A stretch of 64,000 nt of DNA from a virus. The first letter of the stretch is position 1; the number at the start of each line of letters is the position of its first letter. Where the stretch lies: IMG/VR virus record IMGVR_UViG_3300042295_000443, positions 1-64,000 of that record; one strand, written 5' to 3'. Both the position numbers and the translations under genes were made by a program. Below, in pieces: positions 28,914 through 37,546 of the stretch. Below the pieces are notes generated by a model that did no database searches, had not been told where the DNA came from, and was given only the letters and a program-made list of their open reading frames with translations.

Positions 28914-31121
28914 TTATTTAAAGTTCTTAAAAGCTGATCTTTTAATATATTGTCCATTAACTTTAGCTCTGTTTCCTCCCATATGACGGAAAGGACTGCT
29001 ATTTAATTTAAACAAATTTTCTGACTTTTGCAAGTTTTTACTTGCATCATCCATAATAACTCTTTTAGTATAACCTATATTTGCTTGTTGTATTCTCATA
29101 AATGCAACCATTGCAGAAAATGCAACTAGTCTATCCACGTTTAAACCATCTGTATAGGCATGCATTTCTTTAAGCAACATTATATCTGGGATCCTTTCTA
29201 TACCATAAGTTGTTCTTACTATAGTTCCATCAGGTTTAGTTACAGTATCTAGTTCTTCTTTACAGTATTCTATGACATAACTTAATAAGTGATGTTTAAA
29301 TAGTACTCCTGTATTTCTCCAACCATACTCCTGGAAGACGTTAGCATTTGCACCTAAGTCTTTTAAGAACATTATTTGGTTTTTAGGAACTAAATATCTT
29401 TGTCTTTTTCTAGATATCATGTATAAGATAAATAAAGAAATATTATTCTCAATTACAGTTTGAGCATTATACCACTCTATGATCATTTCTAATCTTTCAT
29501 GTGTTTGCTTGATATCATCAAATCTTCCACACCATGCTGCTACTATTTTATCTTGTTCTATATATGTTTCTGTTTCATCTACTGTAACTTTAGTTACTTC
29601 TACAGGAGCTTTCATTACATAGATAGAACATAATGAGTCTGAAGTAGTTGTCTTTCCTTCTGCTACAGGGTCAATAGATGCATAGTACTGGCCATAAACG
29701 GGATCTTTAACTGGTCTTTCCCATACTACTAAACATCCAGTTTTATCTTCTGTCTTTTTAGATAGTGGAAATTCAGATATTGGTAACTTATTACTATCTT
29801 TTACTTTAATCTTTCCTGTATCATCTCTAGATATATCTAGATATTCATAAGCATATTCTTTATCTTCTATTCTTCTTATTTGAGCAGTAACAAGATGTGA
29901 TGGAAACTTAGATACTTTTCTATGTTTAAATGCTTCTGCTATATTTCTAGGGTGCTGAGATATTTCTAACTGGTAATCTTCAGGGTCCATAGATTTTTTT
30001 ATCTTCTCAAAATAATCATCTAATGCTTGTAATGCTTCTTCTACAAGTGAATTACCATAATCATCTATGTAAGGAGGCATTGACCATTGTTCAGGAATAA
30101 ATAAACCTGACTTACCTAAAGTACCTTGCTCATCTAACAAATCTGTCTCTACAGAATAGATATCATTAGCTTCTGGATCTAGAATCATTTTCTTTAATGG
30201 CTCACATTGATCTAAATCACCTACTGATCCTGCTGCTATAAATAATCCTGTAGTAATCATACCTGATTTAAGAGCTGGTTTAATGTATCCAAATGTTGTA
30301 TTCATTTTAGGAGCAATACCTGCCTCTTCATGAAAGAAATATTTAACTGGTCCACCTACTCCATTTGTTGGATCTTTATCAAAAGACATTCCTTGTAAAG
30401 TTCCTTTTAATCCTACCTCAGCTTTTCTATCTCCTTTTCTTACTTCAATCTTTTGTTGCCACATCATTACTTTATCTGGAGACATTGGTCTATACCAAGC
30501 AGTGTGTTCATTTAAGAATGCAGCATATTCATTTAGAAATTTCCATGTTCCTTTCTCATTAATGTAATCTTTAAGACTAGCTCCCATCTTAAGTGTAACT
30601 CCAGCCTCAAACCATAACTGATTAATTAGTTTACCTGCATGAAAATAACTAGATGCAATCTGTCTTTTCTTTAATATAGCAGCATGTAAATAGAATAGTT
30701 CTGCAAGTACCTCATATAATGCCATATGATATTGTGCATCCCTTATTTGAGCAAAGTCAAACTTCTGTTGTTCCTTATCAAATATAGGTAAGAAGTTTAA
30801 CCACATATAATAATCTCTGGTAAGATACCATGTTTTATTATCTGATTTAACTAATACTCCTAGTCTACATTTATTTTTCTGATCATCCCAGTAATTAACA
30901 AAGTCTCTAGATTTAAATGGTGCAGTACAGTATACTTTAGTTTCTCTAAACTTTCTAGACTCAGCAATAAATATTTCATTTGTTGCTTCATTAAACTCAT
31001 ATTTTCCAGGTTCTCTAAATATAGAAAATAAAAAGTCTCTCCATTCATCTCTTGATTCAAAAGATGTTGTTGTCCATGTACCATTATCCCATGTAGGAAT
31101 ATCTTTATATATGTCATCCAT
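28914..31121 (-). CDS. terL: Terminase large subunit (DNA packaging ATPase-nuclease)
   Basis: 735 residues. KKRQIASSYF at 151-160 is the degenerate Walker A seen in crAss-type terminases, and KYFFHEEAG at 260-268 is the Walker B with catalytic glutamate. The C-terminal RNase H-like nuclease begins with YYASIDPVAEG (Asp484) and includes TVIENN (Glu558). It pumps genomic DNA through the portal and cuts concatemers. The upstream neighbour is the likely small-subunit position, and the portal gene follows directly. No intron or frameshift is seen. Confidence 0.93.
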   Translation of the reverse strand: MDDIYKDIPTWDNGTWTTTSFESRDEWRDFLFSIFREPGKYEFNEATNEIFIAESRKFRETKVYCTAPFKSRDFVNYWDDQKNKCRLGVLVKSDNKTWYLTRDYYMWLNFLPIFDKEQQKFDFAQIRDAQYHMALYEVLAELFYLHAAILKKRQIASSYFHAGKLINQLWFEAGVTLKMGASLKDYINEKGTWKFLNEYAAFLNEHTAWYRPMSPDKVMMWQQKIEVRKGDRKAEVGLKGTLQGMSFDKDPTNGVGGPVKYFFHEEAGIAPKMNTTFGYIKPALKSGMITTGLFIAAGSVGDLDQCEPLKKMILDPEANDIYSVETDLLDEQGTLGKSGLFIPEQWSMPPYIDDYGNSLVEEALQALDDYFEKIKKSMDPEDYQLEISQHPRNIAEAFKHRKVSKFPSHLVTAQIRRIEDKEYAYEYLDISRDDTGKIKVKDSNKLPISEFPLSKKTEDKTGCLVVWERPVKDPVYGQYYASIDPVAEGKTTTSDSLCSIYVMKAPVEVTKVTVDETETYIEQDKIVAAWCGRFDDIKQTHERLEMIIEWYNAQTVIENNISLFILYMISRKRQRYLVPKNQIMFLKDLGANANVFQEYGWRNTGVLFKHHLLSYVIEYCKEELDTVTKPDGTIVRTTYGIERIPDIMLLKEMHAYTDGLNVDRLVAFSAMVAFMRIQQANIGYTKRVIMDDASKNLQKSENLFKLNSSPFRHMGGNRAKVNGQYIKRSAFKNFK

Positions 31122-31123
31122 AA

Positions 31124-31639
31124 TTAACTGTCATAGGCAAGACCTTGACCTCCTCTAACTTTACTAGATTGTTCTTCTTGTAAATCTTTATATACTCCTT
31201 TAAATGAAGCTCTAATCTGATCAAAGTTTTTTGCTGCAGCAACTATAGAATTTATATTACCATCTCTTCCATCTGTAATAGGTGTATTCTCCATATATCT
31301 ACCTAATCTATCTAACATAGATGCAATACCTTTGTATGCTCTAGATGTTGGTGTTTCATACATTCTCTGGCAAAACTGTAAAGCAGTATGGATATCATCA
31401 TCCTCTAATGAAAAATCTCCATTTATTTCTTTCATAATTAAATACTCTTTGTCTATATCAGGTGCATAGAAAAAAGGATTCATATCTGGATTAGGACATG
31501 TCATGTAAAACAAATACAAGTAAATCTTAAGATGTTCTTCTGGATAGTTATCCATTATATCTTTTAAAGCTTTTAGTGTATAGCAATGTTCTGTTGGTAC
31601 AACAATACCATTTTGTACATCAAATAGTCTTACTAACAT
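31124..31639 (-). CDS. Conserved protein upstream of terminase, candidate small terminase
   Basis: 171 residues, helical, with YTLKALKDIMDNYPEEHLK, YMTCPNPDMNPFFYAPDID and a C-terminal amphipathic region ending QSSKVRGGQGLAYDS. A gene of this type stands directly before terL in crAss-like genomes. It ends two bases before the terL start. Small terminases are often found here, but no helix-turn-helix is obvious, so the role is inferred from position only. Confidence 0.5.
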   Translation of the reverse strand: MLVRLFDVQNGIVVPTEHCYTLKALKDIMDNYPEEHLKIYLYLFYMTCPNPDMNPFFYAPDIDKEYLIMKEINGDFSLEDDDIHTALQFCQRMYETPTSRAYKGIASMLDRLGRYMENTPITDGRDGNINSIVAAAKNFDQIRASFKGVYKDLQEEQSSKVRGGQGLAYDS

Positions 31640-31640
31640 A

Positions 31641-32471
31641 TTATTTCTTTTTAATTGGGTTATCTTTTATATAATTTATAATAGCAAGAACTTCATCATA
31701 AAGATAAGGTACTGCCATTAATGTAATATCATTTACTATAGGATCTCCATTATCTAAATATTTAGTTATTGGATATCCAAACTCATCTTTACCTTCTTCT
31801 TCAAATGATATATGTTGTATAAACATTTTACCTGGAATAAGTTTAGGATTATGCTTTAATATAATGTACATATAAATACTTAATTGTAGAGCATAATGAT
31901 TAAAATTACAGTCATCTAATGAAGATATAGGAAAACTCATTTTATCTGATATACCTTCCCAATTTTTAAATGATTCTTTTTTAATTTCTTTATTAGTTTT
32001 ATAGTCTATAATGTTTACTTTATTATTTACTACTTCTACAAAATCTGATTGTCCACATATACCTGCAGACTTGAGAAATACCATATGTTCAGGATATATA
32101 CCTGAATCTAATTTTTGTGAAGGTGCTAATCTAATACCATTACTTTCTCCAGATGGAGGAAATATAGGAACTACTATTCCTTCTCTTTCCATAGATGCTA
32201 ATCCACATATGTCAGATTCTCTTTGATTATGATAAAAGGTACCTAATGTCATAGCTCTATCTGATTCAGCATTCCATATAGCTTCAATAGCAATAGGTTC
32301 AATTCCAAACCATTTAGATCTTTTACTTTTAGATACTTTAGCAGCTACTGCTTTAGAATCAAAAGGTTTTTTAAAATGAGATACTAGTGTAGTTACACTT
32401 ATCCAATTAATTTTATCAGAATTATCTATACTTTTATAAGTATGATCTGATGCTTGAAATACTATACTCAT
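31641..32471 (-). CDS. PD-(D/E)XK family nuclease (RecB/Cas4-like)
   Basis: 276 residues. Visible motifs: GTFYHN at 77-82 (H81), PEHMVF at 127-132 (E128), GQSDFVEV at 140-147 (D143), NIIDYKTNKE at 153-162 (D156, K158), and the QLSIYMY helix near 195-201. This is the motif order of RecB-like exonucleases. A PD-(D/E)XK nuclease next to packaging genes is a known crAss feature. It could process replication intermediates or DNA ends. Its start overlaps the zinc-ribbon gene by four bases. Confidence 0.8.
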   Translation of the reverse strand: MSIVFQASDHTYKSIDNSDKINWISVTTLVSHFKKPFDSKAVAAKVSKSKRSKWFGIEPIAIEAIWNAESDRAMTLGTFYHNQRESDICGLASMEREGIVVPIFPPSGESNGIRLAPSQKLDSGIYPEHMVFLKSAGICGQSDFVEVVNNKVNIIDYKTNKEIKKESFKNWEGISDKMSFPISSLDDCNFNHYALQLSIYMYIILKHNPKLIPGKMFIQHISFEEEGKDEFGYPITKYLDNGDPIVNDITLMAVPYLYDEVLAIINYIKDNPIKKK

Positions 32472-32770
32472 AATTCATCTAGTTTATCTTCTTCTTCTTC
32501 TGTAAGAATAGCTTTCCATTTGGGACCATTAGGATGAGGACATTCTGATGATAAAGCTCTAGTCTTAAATGCTAATGAACAACCACATTCATTACAACAA
32601 GGAGCAGTACCTCTTACTGCACATTTTTTTCCTTTTAATTCACAACTGTCACATACTTCATGTCTAAGTTTTGCTACATCTTCTACAAATTCATCTCTAA
32701 GTACTGCATTCTTAATACCTTCCATGATTTGAGATTTATTCTTCCAGATTGTCTTTAGTATATTTGTCAT
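32468..32770 (-). CDS. Zinc-ribbon protein conserved in crAss-like phages
   Basis: 100 residues. The N-terminal part is helical (KSQIMEGIKNAVLRDEFVED). Two zinc-binding CxxC pairs follow: CDSCELKGKKC and CCNECGCSLAFKTRALSSEC. The C-terminal TEEEEDKLDEL is acidic. It overlaps both neighbours (35 bases with the HU-like gene and four with the nuclease), so all three are probably made together. It may be a DNA-binding partner of the nuclease. Function is not established. Confidence 0.7.
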   Translation of the reverse strand: MTNILKTIWKNKSQIMEGIKNAVLRDEFVEDVAKLRHEVCDSCELKGKKCAVRGTAPCCNECGCSLAFKTRALSSECPHPNGPKWKAILTEEEEDKLDEL

Positions 32771-33125
32771 ATTTAGTTTGTTTAAATATTTCTTTTTTGT
32801 GTTCTATTTCAGTAAGTTTAATTTCTAAATTTATTAATGCATTTAATTTTGTTTCTGTATTCTTTTTATTAAAGTATTCAGCAAAAGTTTCAGTACTTTG
32901 TACTTCTAAAAATTTTTGATATTTAGGAATAGCTTTTCTAATTATAAAAGTTTTTGCTACAAAATGTCCTAAACCATCTACATTAATTCTAGGATGTAAA
33001 AGATCAGTTAGATTTTTTCTTATTTCTTTATAATAAAACTCAATAAAATCTTGAACTAAATCTTCTGTTAAATTTAATTCTTCTGAAACTTCTTTATATA
33101 ACTTGTTTGATTTTTTGGGATTCAT
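32736..33125 (-). CDS. IHF/HU-like DNA-architectural protein
   Basis: 129 residues. KLYKEVSEELNLTEDLVQDF and the following helix give the helical HU dimerisation body, and RINVDGLGHFVAKTF at 46-60 matches the HU/IHF strand entering the DNA-binding arm (consensus V-x-l-x-GFGxF). The C-terminal arm is long and charged. crAss-like phages encode IHF-like subunits, and this gene is followed by nuclease and terminase genes. It should bend phage DNA for packaging or transcription. Confidence 0.7.
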   Translation of the reverse strand: MNPKKSNKLYKEVSEELNLTEDLVQDFIEFYYKEIRKNLTDLLHPRINVDGLGHFVAKTFIIRKAIPKYQKFLEVQSTETFAEYFNKKNTETKLNALINLEIKLTEIEHKKEIFKQTKYDKYTKDNLEE

Positions 33126-33481
33126 TTTCCTAAAAATTTATAGTCAAGTAATATATCTCCTTTTGTTTGTATTTTCATATCAGGATTAATTAATATGAGT
33201 TTTTTATTATTAGAATCTTTTATAATTAAGTTATGTTTCTCACATTTATTTATAGAATTTCTTACAGTCTGAGAAGACTTAAATATATTATGTTCTTCTG
33301 AAGCATCATAACAAAAGTGTGTTAATTCTATTGGTTCTATTAAACTTAATAAAGTCAAACACTCTATGTCAGAATTACTCACTGTTATTCTATTAAGATA
33401 ACAGTGAGTTAGTATCTGAAATTTAATAATATCTTGAATAGACATTACAACACGTTTTTGTACTTGGTTTACTAAAGCCAT
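33122..33481 (-). CDS. Winged-helix-like DNA-binding protein candidate
   Basis: 119 residues with NQVQKRVVMSIQDIIKFQIL and SSQTVRNSINKCEKHNLIIK, a helix-turn-helix followed by a wing-like LILINPDMKIQTKGDILLDY. This arrangement resembles replication or partition-type winged helices in crAss-like phages. It overlaps the HU-like gene by four bases (ATGA-type). Together they look like a small DNA-binding operon. The exact target is unknown. Confidence 0.6.
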   Translation of the reverse strand: MALVNQVQKRVVMSIQDIIKFQILTHCYLNRITVSNSDIECLTLLSLIEPIELTHFCYDASEEHNIFKSSQTVRNSINKCEKHNLIIKDSNNKKLILINPDMKIQTKGDILLDYKFLGK

Positions 33482-33483
33482 TA

Positions 33484-33759
33484 TTACTCATTTTTAGATT
33501 TATCTTGATCAGACTTAGTTTCCTTGTCTATATCAAAATCAGCACCTGCGGGTTGTTCTTTCTGAGATTGTAACATCATAGCATACTGCATTTGAATACT
33601 ACTTCTTTTAAATCTAGCTTCATCTATTTGTAGTAACAAAGTTTCATATTTAACTTGTGCCTCTAAATAAGGTAATGATTCTACATAAAAAGAAAGCATT
33701 TGTTCTTTTCTTTCAGCTAATTCTTCTTGAGTCAGCTCTTGTTCTTGTTGGTTTTCCAT
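33484..33759 (-). CDS. Small acidic coiled-coil protein
   Basis: 91 residues with a long helix (ELAERKEQMLSFYVESLPYL, then LLLQIDEARFKRSSIQMQYA) and a disordered acidic tail (DFDIDKETKSDQDKSKNE). It is the first gene of the packaging-module transcription unit, behind a promoter-like site. Such coiled coils may be assembly factors. Conserved in crAss-like phages; no function known to me. Confidence 0.6.
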   Translation of the reverse strand: MENQQEQELTQEELAERKEQMLSFYVESLPYLEAQVKYETLLLQIDEARFKRSSIQMQYAMMLQSQKEQPAGADFDIDKETKSDQDKSKNE

Positions 33760-33781
33760 GATTATATATTTAAAGTTTAAA

Positions 33782-33794
33782 CAAATATACTAAA
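33782..33794 (-). promoter_or_regulatory. Putative promoter of the packaging operon
   Basis: The minus strand reads TTTAGTATATTTG, which contains TATATTTG, a full match to the Bacteroidetes -7 box TAnnTTTG. The ATG at 33759 follows after 22 bases of leader. The terminator of the preceding gene lies just upstream. Confidence 0.6.
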
Positions 33795-33820
33795 TATGTT
33801 TAAATAAAAAATATTTAAAT

Positions 33821-33854
33821 AAAAAAATCCAGATAATTTAAGTTACCTGGATTT
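33821..33854 (-). terminator. Intrinsic terminator after the glycine-rich gene
   Basis: The minus strand forms AAATCCAG-N14-CTGGATTT followed by TTTT. It ends the lysis/fibre transcript 28 bases after the stop at 33882. Confidence 0.75.
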
Positions 33855-33881
33855 CTATGCTTAGAGAGATATAATTAAAAA

Positions 33882-34298
33882 TTATCCTTTAGTTCTTGGC
33901 TTTACCATTTTTTTTACATTTCTTATTACTGTTTTTGCATTAGCAATCTTAGCTGCAATCTTAGGATTATTTTTTAAAAATTTACCATTTCCTATTGGTC
34001 CACCCATTTGTTTTTTAACTGAACCTCCAGTTTGTTCTTTTTTTAACATTTTTTTAAGACCAAGTCCTGCACCAATAGCAGCACCAGCACCTAAAATAGC
34101 ACCTAATGCACGGCCACCACCACCACCTCCTCCAGAAGATGTTCTATATCTAGTTACTTTTCCACATCCACTTTTCTTTCTTCTCCTTCTTTTTTTACCA
34201 GAAGCATCCATATATTCTTCCATACAAGAATCATCCGTTGATCCTCCTACTTCATAACTTCTCATAGATCTAATGATCTGATTTTTGTCATCTATCAT
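33882..34298 (-). CDS. Glycine-rich basic protein with Q-x-GG motif
   Basis: 138 residues. SYEVGGSTDDS is near the start; an RRRRKKSGCGK patch is followed by seven glycines and a hydrophobic small-residue stretch (ALGAILGAGAAIGAGLGLKK, about 64-83). It ends with EQTGGSVKKQMGGPIGNGKF and a basic tail. It shares the QxGGP motif with the virion-cargo candidates near 20-22 kb although it sits after the lysis genes. It may be membrane-active. Function unknown. Confidence 0.6.
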   Translation of the reverse strand: MIDDKNQIIRSMRSYEVGGSTDDSCMEEYMDASGKKRRRRKKSGCGKVTRYRTSSGGGGGGGRALGAILGAGAAIGAGLGLKKMLKKEQTGGSVKKQMGGPIGNGKFLKNNPKIAAKIANAKTVIRNVKKMVKPRTKG

Positions 34299-34300
34299 GA

Positions 34301-34459
34301 TTACCTGTTTTTAATTGTTAAATTTAATATTGTTAGCATATAAAAGTCTCTAGAGATATCTACTTCTAATGTAAAGAAGTCTATAATACCTACTCTAAGT
34401 CTTATAGCAAATTTATCCCATTGTTTTCTTGATGTGTTCCAGTTGTTTCTAAATTTCAT
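34301..34459 (-). CDS. Small conserved protein after the amidase gene
   Basis: 52 residues starting MKFRNNWNTSRKQWDKFAIR. I choose the ATG at 34459, two bases after the amidase stop; a longer frame starting at 34498 would read back into the amidase gene. It contains RVGIIDFFTLEVDISRDFYM, a conserved-looking beta segment. It belongs to the lysis cassette by position. No function recognised. Confidence 0.6.
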   Translation of the reverse strand: MKFRNNWNTSRKQWDKFAIRLRVGIIDFFTLEVDISRDFYMLTILNLTIKNR

Positions 34460-34461
34460 AA

Positions 34462-35109
34462 TTATAAGTTTTTTAACATTTGTATTACTCTTGGACAAGG
34501 ATACATATCTGACTTGTCTTTTCTTACAGAGTTGTGTGTAAAGATACCTTTATTTCCTTTTAGTGCATCTATATCTATATCCCATATAGATTCATTATAG
34601 TTTTTAGGTATATCATAAGTTTCACAAAGATATTCTACTAGTTGTCTTAATGATTCTATCTGAGCATCTGTATAGGTAAACCAATGCTTATGTCCTTTAT
34701 AAGGCTTTTCTAAGGTTGTCACATTAGAAGCATTAACTTCTCCTCCTACATAATTGTAGTACTTTCCATTTTTAAAAGACAGTGGTCCCCAGTTACATAC
34801 TTCAATACCTATACTTATAGGATCTAAAGATATATATGGAACCTTACTAGCTTTAAAAATACTTTCTTTTAATCCTAAATGATATGCCCAGTCTTTAGAA
34901 CTAAAACATTGTACTATTGTACCATTTGCTCCTATAATAAAAGCTGTAGCAACTCTCTCAGGTTTAGTATCAAAATATTTAGCTACAGATACTGCATCAG
35001 GTCCACCCGCTGTGTGATGTAAGTATATCTGCTTCTTTTCATGTTTAACTTCCATGAACTGACTAGGCTTTAACCTGTGTTGAACTATTTTAGTTATGTC
35101 CAATTTCAT
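34462..35109 (-). CDS. Endolysin: N-acetylmuramoyl-L-alanine amidase
   Basis: 215 residues, amidase-2 (PGRP-like) family. QIYLHHTAGG at 27-36 holds the first zinc histidine, AYHLGLK (H77) the substrate pocket, and SIGIEVCNWG is the typical core strand. FTHNSVRKDKSDMYPCPR at about 190-207 gives the second zinc histidine (H192) and the K-x-DP-like closing motif. It cuts the amide bond between MurNAc and L-Ala in peptidoglycan. There is no signal peptide, so it needs the adjacent holin, with which it overlaps by four bases. Confidence 0.9.
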   Translation of the reverse strand: MKLDITKIVQHRLKPSQFMEVKHEKKQIYLHHTAGGPDAVSVAKYFDTKPERVATAFIIGANGTIVQCFSSKDWAYHLGLKESIFKASKVPYISLDPISIGIEVCNWGPLSFKNGKYYNYVGGEVNASNVTTLEKPYKGHKHWFTYTDAQIESLRQLVEYLCETYDIPKNYNESIWDIDIDALKGNKGIFTHNSVRKDKSDMYPCPRVIQMLKNL

Positions 35110-35612
35110 AATACATCATCTTTGGTTTCTTTGTATGCACTTGTAACGGTTTTAACAGTCTTTCTTATTTTATTAAAACTATTTGAAACACTTGTAAGTA
35201 TGTTATTTTTTGATATATCAAACCAATTTTCATTTATTGAAGATACTTCCATAAGACAAAGTATTGCTAATAAAACATTAGTACATATTGCAGGTGTTAT
35301 AACTAAAGCCTGTAAATTAAAAACCTTTAACATTGCTGATATAAATGGTGTTAATGCATAATAATCAATTGGAAATATAACAAGTACCATTATAAAATAA
35401 CCAGCAGTTTTATATAAATAACCAAGTCTTAATATTTTAGATTTAAAAACATCTTTATATTTTCTTTTTGTTTCCTCAGCTATCTTTTTAAGTGATATTA
35501 ATTTAACAATAGTATCTATTAAAATTACAAACATTAAAATTAATACAAGCATTTGTATAGGAGCAAAGAAAGAAATCATAGCACTAAAAAAGAAAATTAT
35601 ATTTGTTTTCAT
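35106..35612 (-). CDS. Probable holin
   Basis: 168 residues with three or four predicted membrane helices: residues 5-38, about 68-90, and about 98-121. A basic loop (KKIAEETKRKYKDVFKSK) and a basic C-terminal tail face the cytoplasm. Size and topology match Bacteroidetes phage holins. It lies between the spanin-like gene and the amidase, with four-base overlaps on both sides. It would form the membrane lesions that release the amidase. Confidence 0.7.
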   Translation of the reverse strand: MKTNIIFFFSAMISFFAPIQMLVLILMFVILIDTIVKLISLKKIAEETKRKYKDVFKSKILRLGYLYKTAGYFIMVLVIFPIDYYALTPFISAMLKVFNLQALVITPAICTNVLLAILCLMEVSSINENWFDISKNNILTSVSNSFNKIRKTVKTVTSAYKETKDDVL

Positions 35613-36106
35613 AACACTGGAATTTGTGCTTTTATTATTCTATACACTATATATAGGATTATTAATATTAACCATATACCACCTAACCAAGCTAAAAAAT
35701 TTATCCATCCAGGGATATATTTAATCTTTTGTGGTTTAAGTGTTTTGGTTACTACTTTGGTATGATATATATCATTACCCTTGATTGTTTTATAGATTGT
35801 TTCAACTTTGGCTTTTGTGTAGTACACATTGTTTTGAAGTTTGGTTTGCAAACTTATTAACTTACCATCCTTGTCTCTAAGGTCACCATTTAGTTTAGAT
35901 ATAACATTACCAAGAGAGTCACAATAAAGTGTGTCTAATAGCGTTATTGTTTCTCCAGGGATAGTTATAGTTGTGTCCTTAACTTGTATTACTGTTATAG
36001 TACTATCTTTCTGAACACATAAAGGGCAGTACTTAGCAAGTCTCTTTTCAAGAGAACAAGATGTAATAAATACTAAAAGTAAAGAAATTAAAAATAAGTT
36101 TTTCAT
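35609..36106 (-). CDS. Unimolecular spanin candidate (lipoprotein with C-terminal membrane helix)
   Basis: 165 residues. MKNLFLISLLLVFITSCSLE is a lipoprotein signal with lipidated Cys17. The middle is beta-rich and then helical. Residues about 138-160 (WINFLAWLGGIWLILIILYI) form a C-terminal membrane helix. A lipoprotein anchored in the outer membrane and also in the inner membrane is the topology of u-spanins such as T1 gp11, which fuse the two membranes at lysis. It immediately precedes holin and amidase genes, completing a lysis cassette. Confidence 0.75.
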   Translation of the reverse strand: MKNLFLISLLLVFITSCSLEKRLAKYCPLCVQKDSTITVIQVKDTTITIPGETITLLDTLYCDSLGNVISKLNGDLRDKDGKLISLQTKLQNNVYYTKAKVETIYKTIKGNDIYHTKVVTKTLKPQKIKYIPGWINFLAWLGGIWLILIILYIVYRIIKAQIPVL

Positions 36107-36603
36107 TATCTAAATATTTTTGCTATACATTTAGCCCAAGTACAAACATCTACTGGACTTCCATTTTCAATACTAAATATAAAATATAAATCATTGCTCA
36201 TATCTATAAATGAATTTACTGCCTCTACGGCCGCAAGATCATCTTCATTTCCTACAGGTAATGGATTCATATAAAATAAACTAGTTCCCTTTATTATTAA
36301 TTCTCTATAAAATGATTCTAAATTATTTATACTATTTAAGTCAGAGGCTGTTGCAATTAATGTAGCACCTATTAAAGTTGGAGCATTATTGTGATACATT
36401 CTTAATAAAGAACTAGATGCAGGAATACCAACAGACTTATGAATTTTAGCTCTGATAGATATCATATCATCAGACAATAATGTATTTGCTGGTATTTGTA
36501 TAATAGCACTTTCAGTTTCTGTAATAGTGCCAGTTACAGGTATTCCCGTTGTAACAAAAACTTGTTGATTATTAATTCCACTTAATGTAATTAGTGTTCC
36601 CAT
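36106..36603 (-). CDS. Fibre-cluster beta protein
   Basis: 165 residues, beta-rich, starting MGTLITLSGINNQQVFVTTG. LSDDMISIRAKIHKS is similar to phage receptor-binding jelly rolls. It ends TWAKCIAKIFR. A conserved late promoter-like site sits only four bases before its ATG, so its transcript could have almost no leader. It belongs to the row of five or six fibre-like genes. Probable part of the receptor-binding apparatus. Confidence 0.55.
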   Translation of the reverse strand: MGTLITLSGINNQQVFVTTGIPVTGTITETESAIIQIPANTLLSDDMISIRAKIHKSVGIPASSSLLRMYHNNAPTLIGATLIATASDLNSINNLESFYRELIIKGTSLFYMNPLPVGNEDDLAAVEAVNSFIDMSNDLYFIFSIENGSPVDVCTWAKCIAKIFR

Positions 36604-36606
36604 CTT

Positions 36607-36618
36607 AATATACTAATT
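36607..36618 (-). promoter_or_regulatory. Putative late promoter very close to a start codon
   Basis: The minus strand reads AATTAGTATATTAAGATG, where the last three bases are the start codon at 36603. If the TATATT box is a true -7 element, the transcript would be leaderless or nearly so. Confidence 0.45.
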
Positions 36619-37182
36619 TTAATACGTTTTGAATAATGTAAATAATTCAGAATAAATAGAATTTCCTGCATTATTAGTATTCCATTGAGCAGTAATTACA
36701 AGTGTATTAACTAATGTGGTATCAAAAGTTGTATTATTTATTATGCTAAAATTTACACCTTCAAAGTTAAGTCCTGAATTTTTAGTATATGAAAATAATC
36801 CTCCTGATGCTATAGAAGCTACTGTTGCTGCTCCTAATTGCCTTATAGTAAAATTAACATCTAATTTCCAATGTTTATTAGTAGCAGCACTCATTGCCAT
36901 TGCTCCTGTATCTGCTAGTAATATACCTGATGCAGTTTTAATTCTAACTTGTAAAGTAGCTGTACCTACACAAGATAAGTGACCTATTATTGACCCACTA
37001 AAACTATCTCCTACTTGAAATCCATTTGCAGGAATTGTAAGAGTTCCTAATCCTCCATCTAATAAACTACCCTCAACTGCAGTAGCTGTTACAGGAGTAC
37101 TAGAATTAGTCTGAGTATATAGTCTATTTATAAACCCTGAAGGATTTAAAGAGTACTTATCTATATTTATCTCAGTACTCAT
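36619..37182 (-). CDS. Fibre-cluster protein
   Basis: 187 residues. It is built of beta strands, with TLTIPANGFQVGDSFSGSII and NTTFDTTLVNTLVITAQWNT, a pattern frequent in phage distal tail and fibre tips. N-terminal SLNPSGFINRLYTQTNSSTP resembles repeats of the larger fibre gene at 38.3-39.3 kb. No signal peptide. It lies three bases from the next fibre gene. I infer a receptor-binding component. Confidence 0.6.
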   Translation of the reverse strand: MSTEINIDKYSLNPSGFINRLYTQTNSSTPVTATAVEGSLLDGGLGTLTIPANGFQVGDSFSGSIIGHLSCVGTATLQVRIKTASGILLADTGAMAMSAATNKHWKLDVNFTIRQLGAATVASIASGGLFSYTKNSGLNFEGVNFSIINNTTFDTTLVNTLVITAQWNTNNAGNSIYSELFTLFKTY

Positions 37183-37185
37183 TAC

Positions 37186-37533
37186 TTAAAGTATATAAGT
37201 AATTAAGAATGTAGTTCCTGTTGCATCATAAGATATACCTACTATAGTATTATTTACTCCTGGATCAAAATTAATTGTTACTCCTGCTGGTAATGGAAGT
37301 CCATTTACAGTTCCTGCTGCAGCTCCTACATTTGCTATAGAAAATCCATATGTATCATCAGGTATTGAATTTGGAGTAGTTTCATATCCAACTACAGGTA
37401 TTCTTTGTTTTGGTGGACAACAAACTCCATGATTTAAAACATCAATAATACCTTGTAATCCTTGCAACATTTTTAATTGCCACGGGAAATTATTTCCTTT
37501 TTGACCGTCTGTTTTTAAATTTCCTACTGACAT
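37186..37533 (-). CDS. Small fibre-cluster protein
   Basis: 115 residues. An N-terminal helical part (PWQLKMLQGLQGIIDVLNHG) is followed by CCPPKQRIPVVGYE and a beta domain ending in VGISYDATGTTFLITYIL. The N-terminal helix may dock to a tail protein. It is in tight series with other fibre genes. Function inferred from context only. Confidence 0.55.
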   Translation of the reverse strand: MSVGNLKTDGQKGNNFPWQLKMLQGLQGIIDVLNHGVCCPPKQRIPVVGYETTPNSIPDDTYGFSIANVGAAAGTVNGLPLPAGVTINFDPGVNNTIVGISYDATGTTFLITYIL

Positions 37534-37546
37534 AGTTTCTTATTTA

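Noticed and set aside
35077-35361. Plus-strand 94-codon frame opposite the holin
   Set aside because: Shadow frame over a membrane-helix gene; hydrophobic content is explained by the complementary strand.
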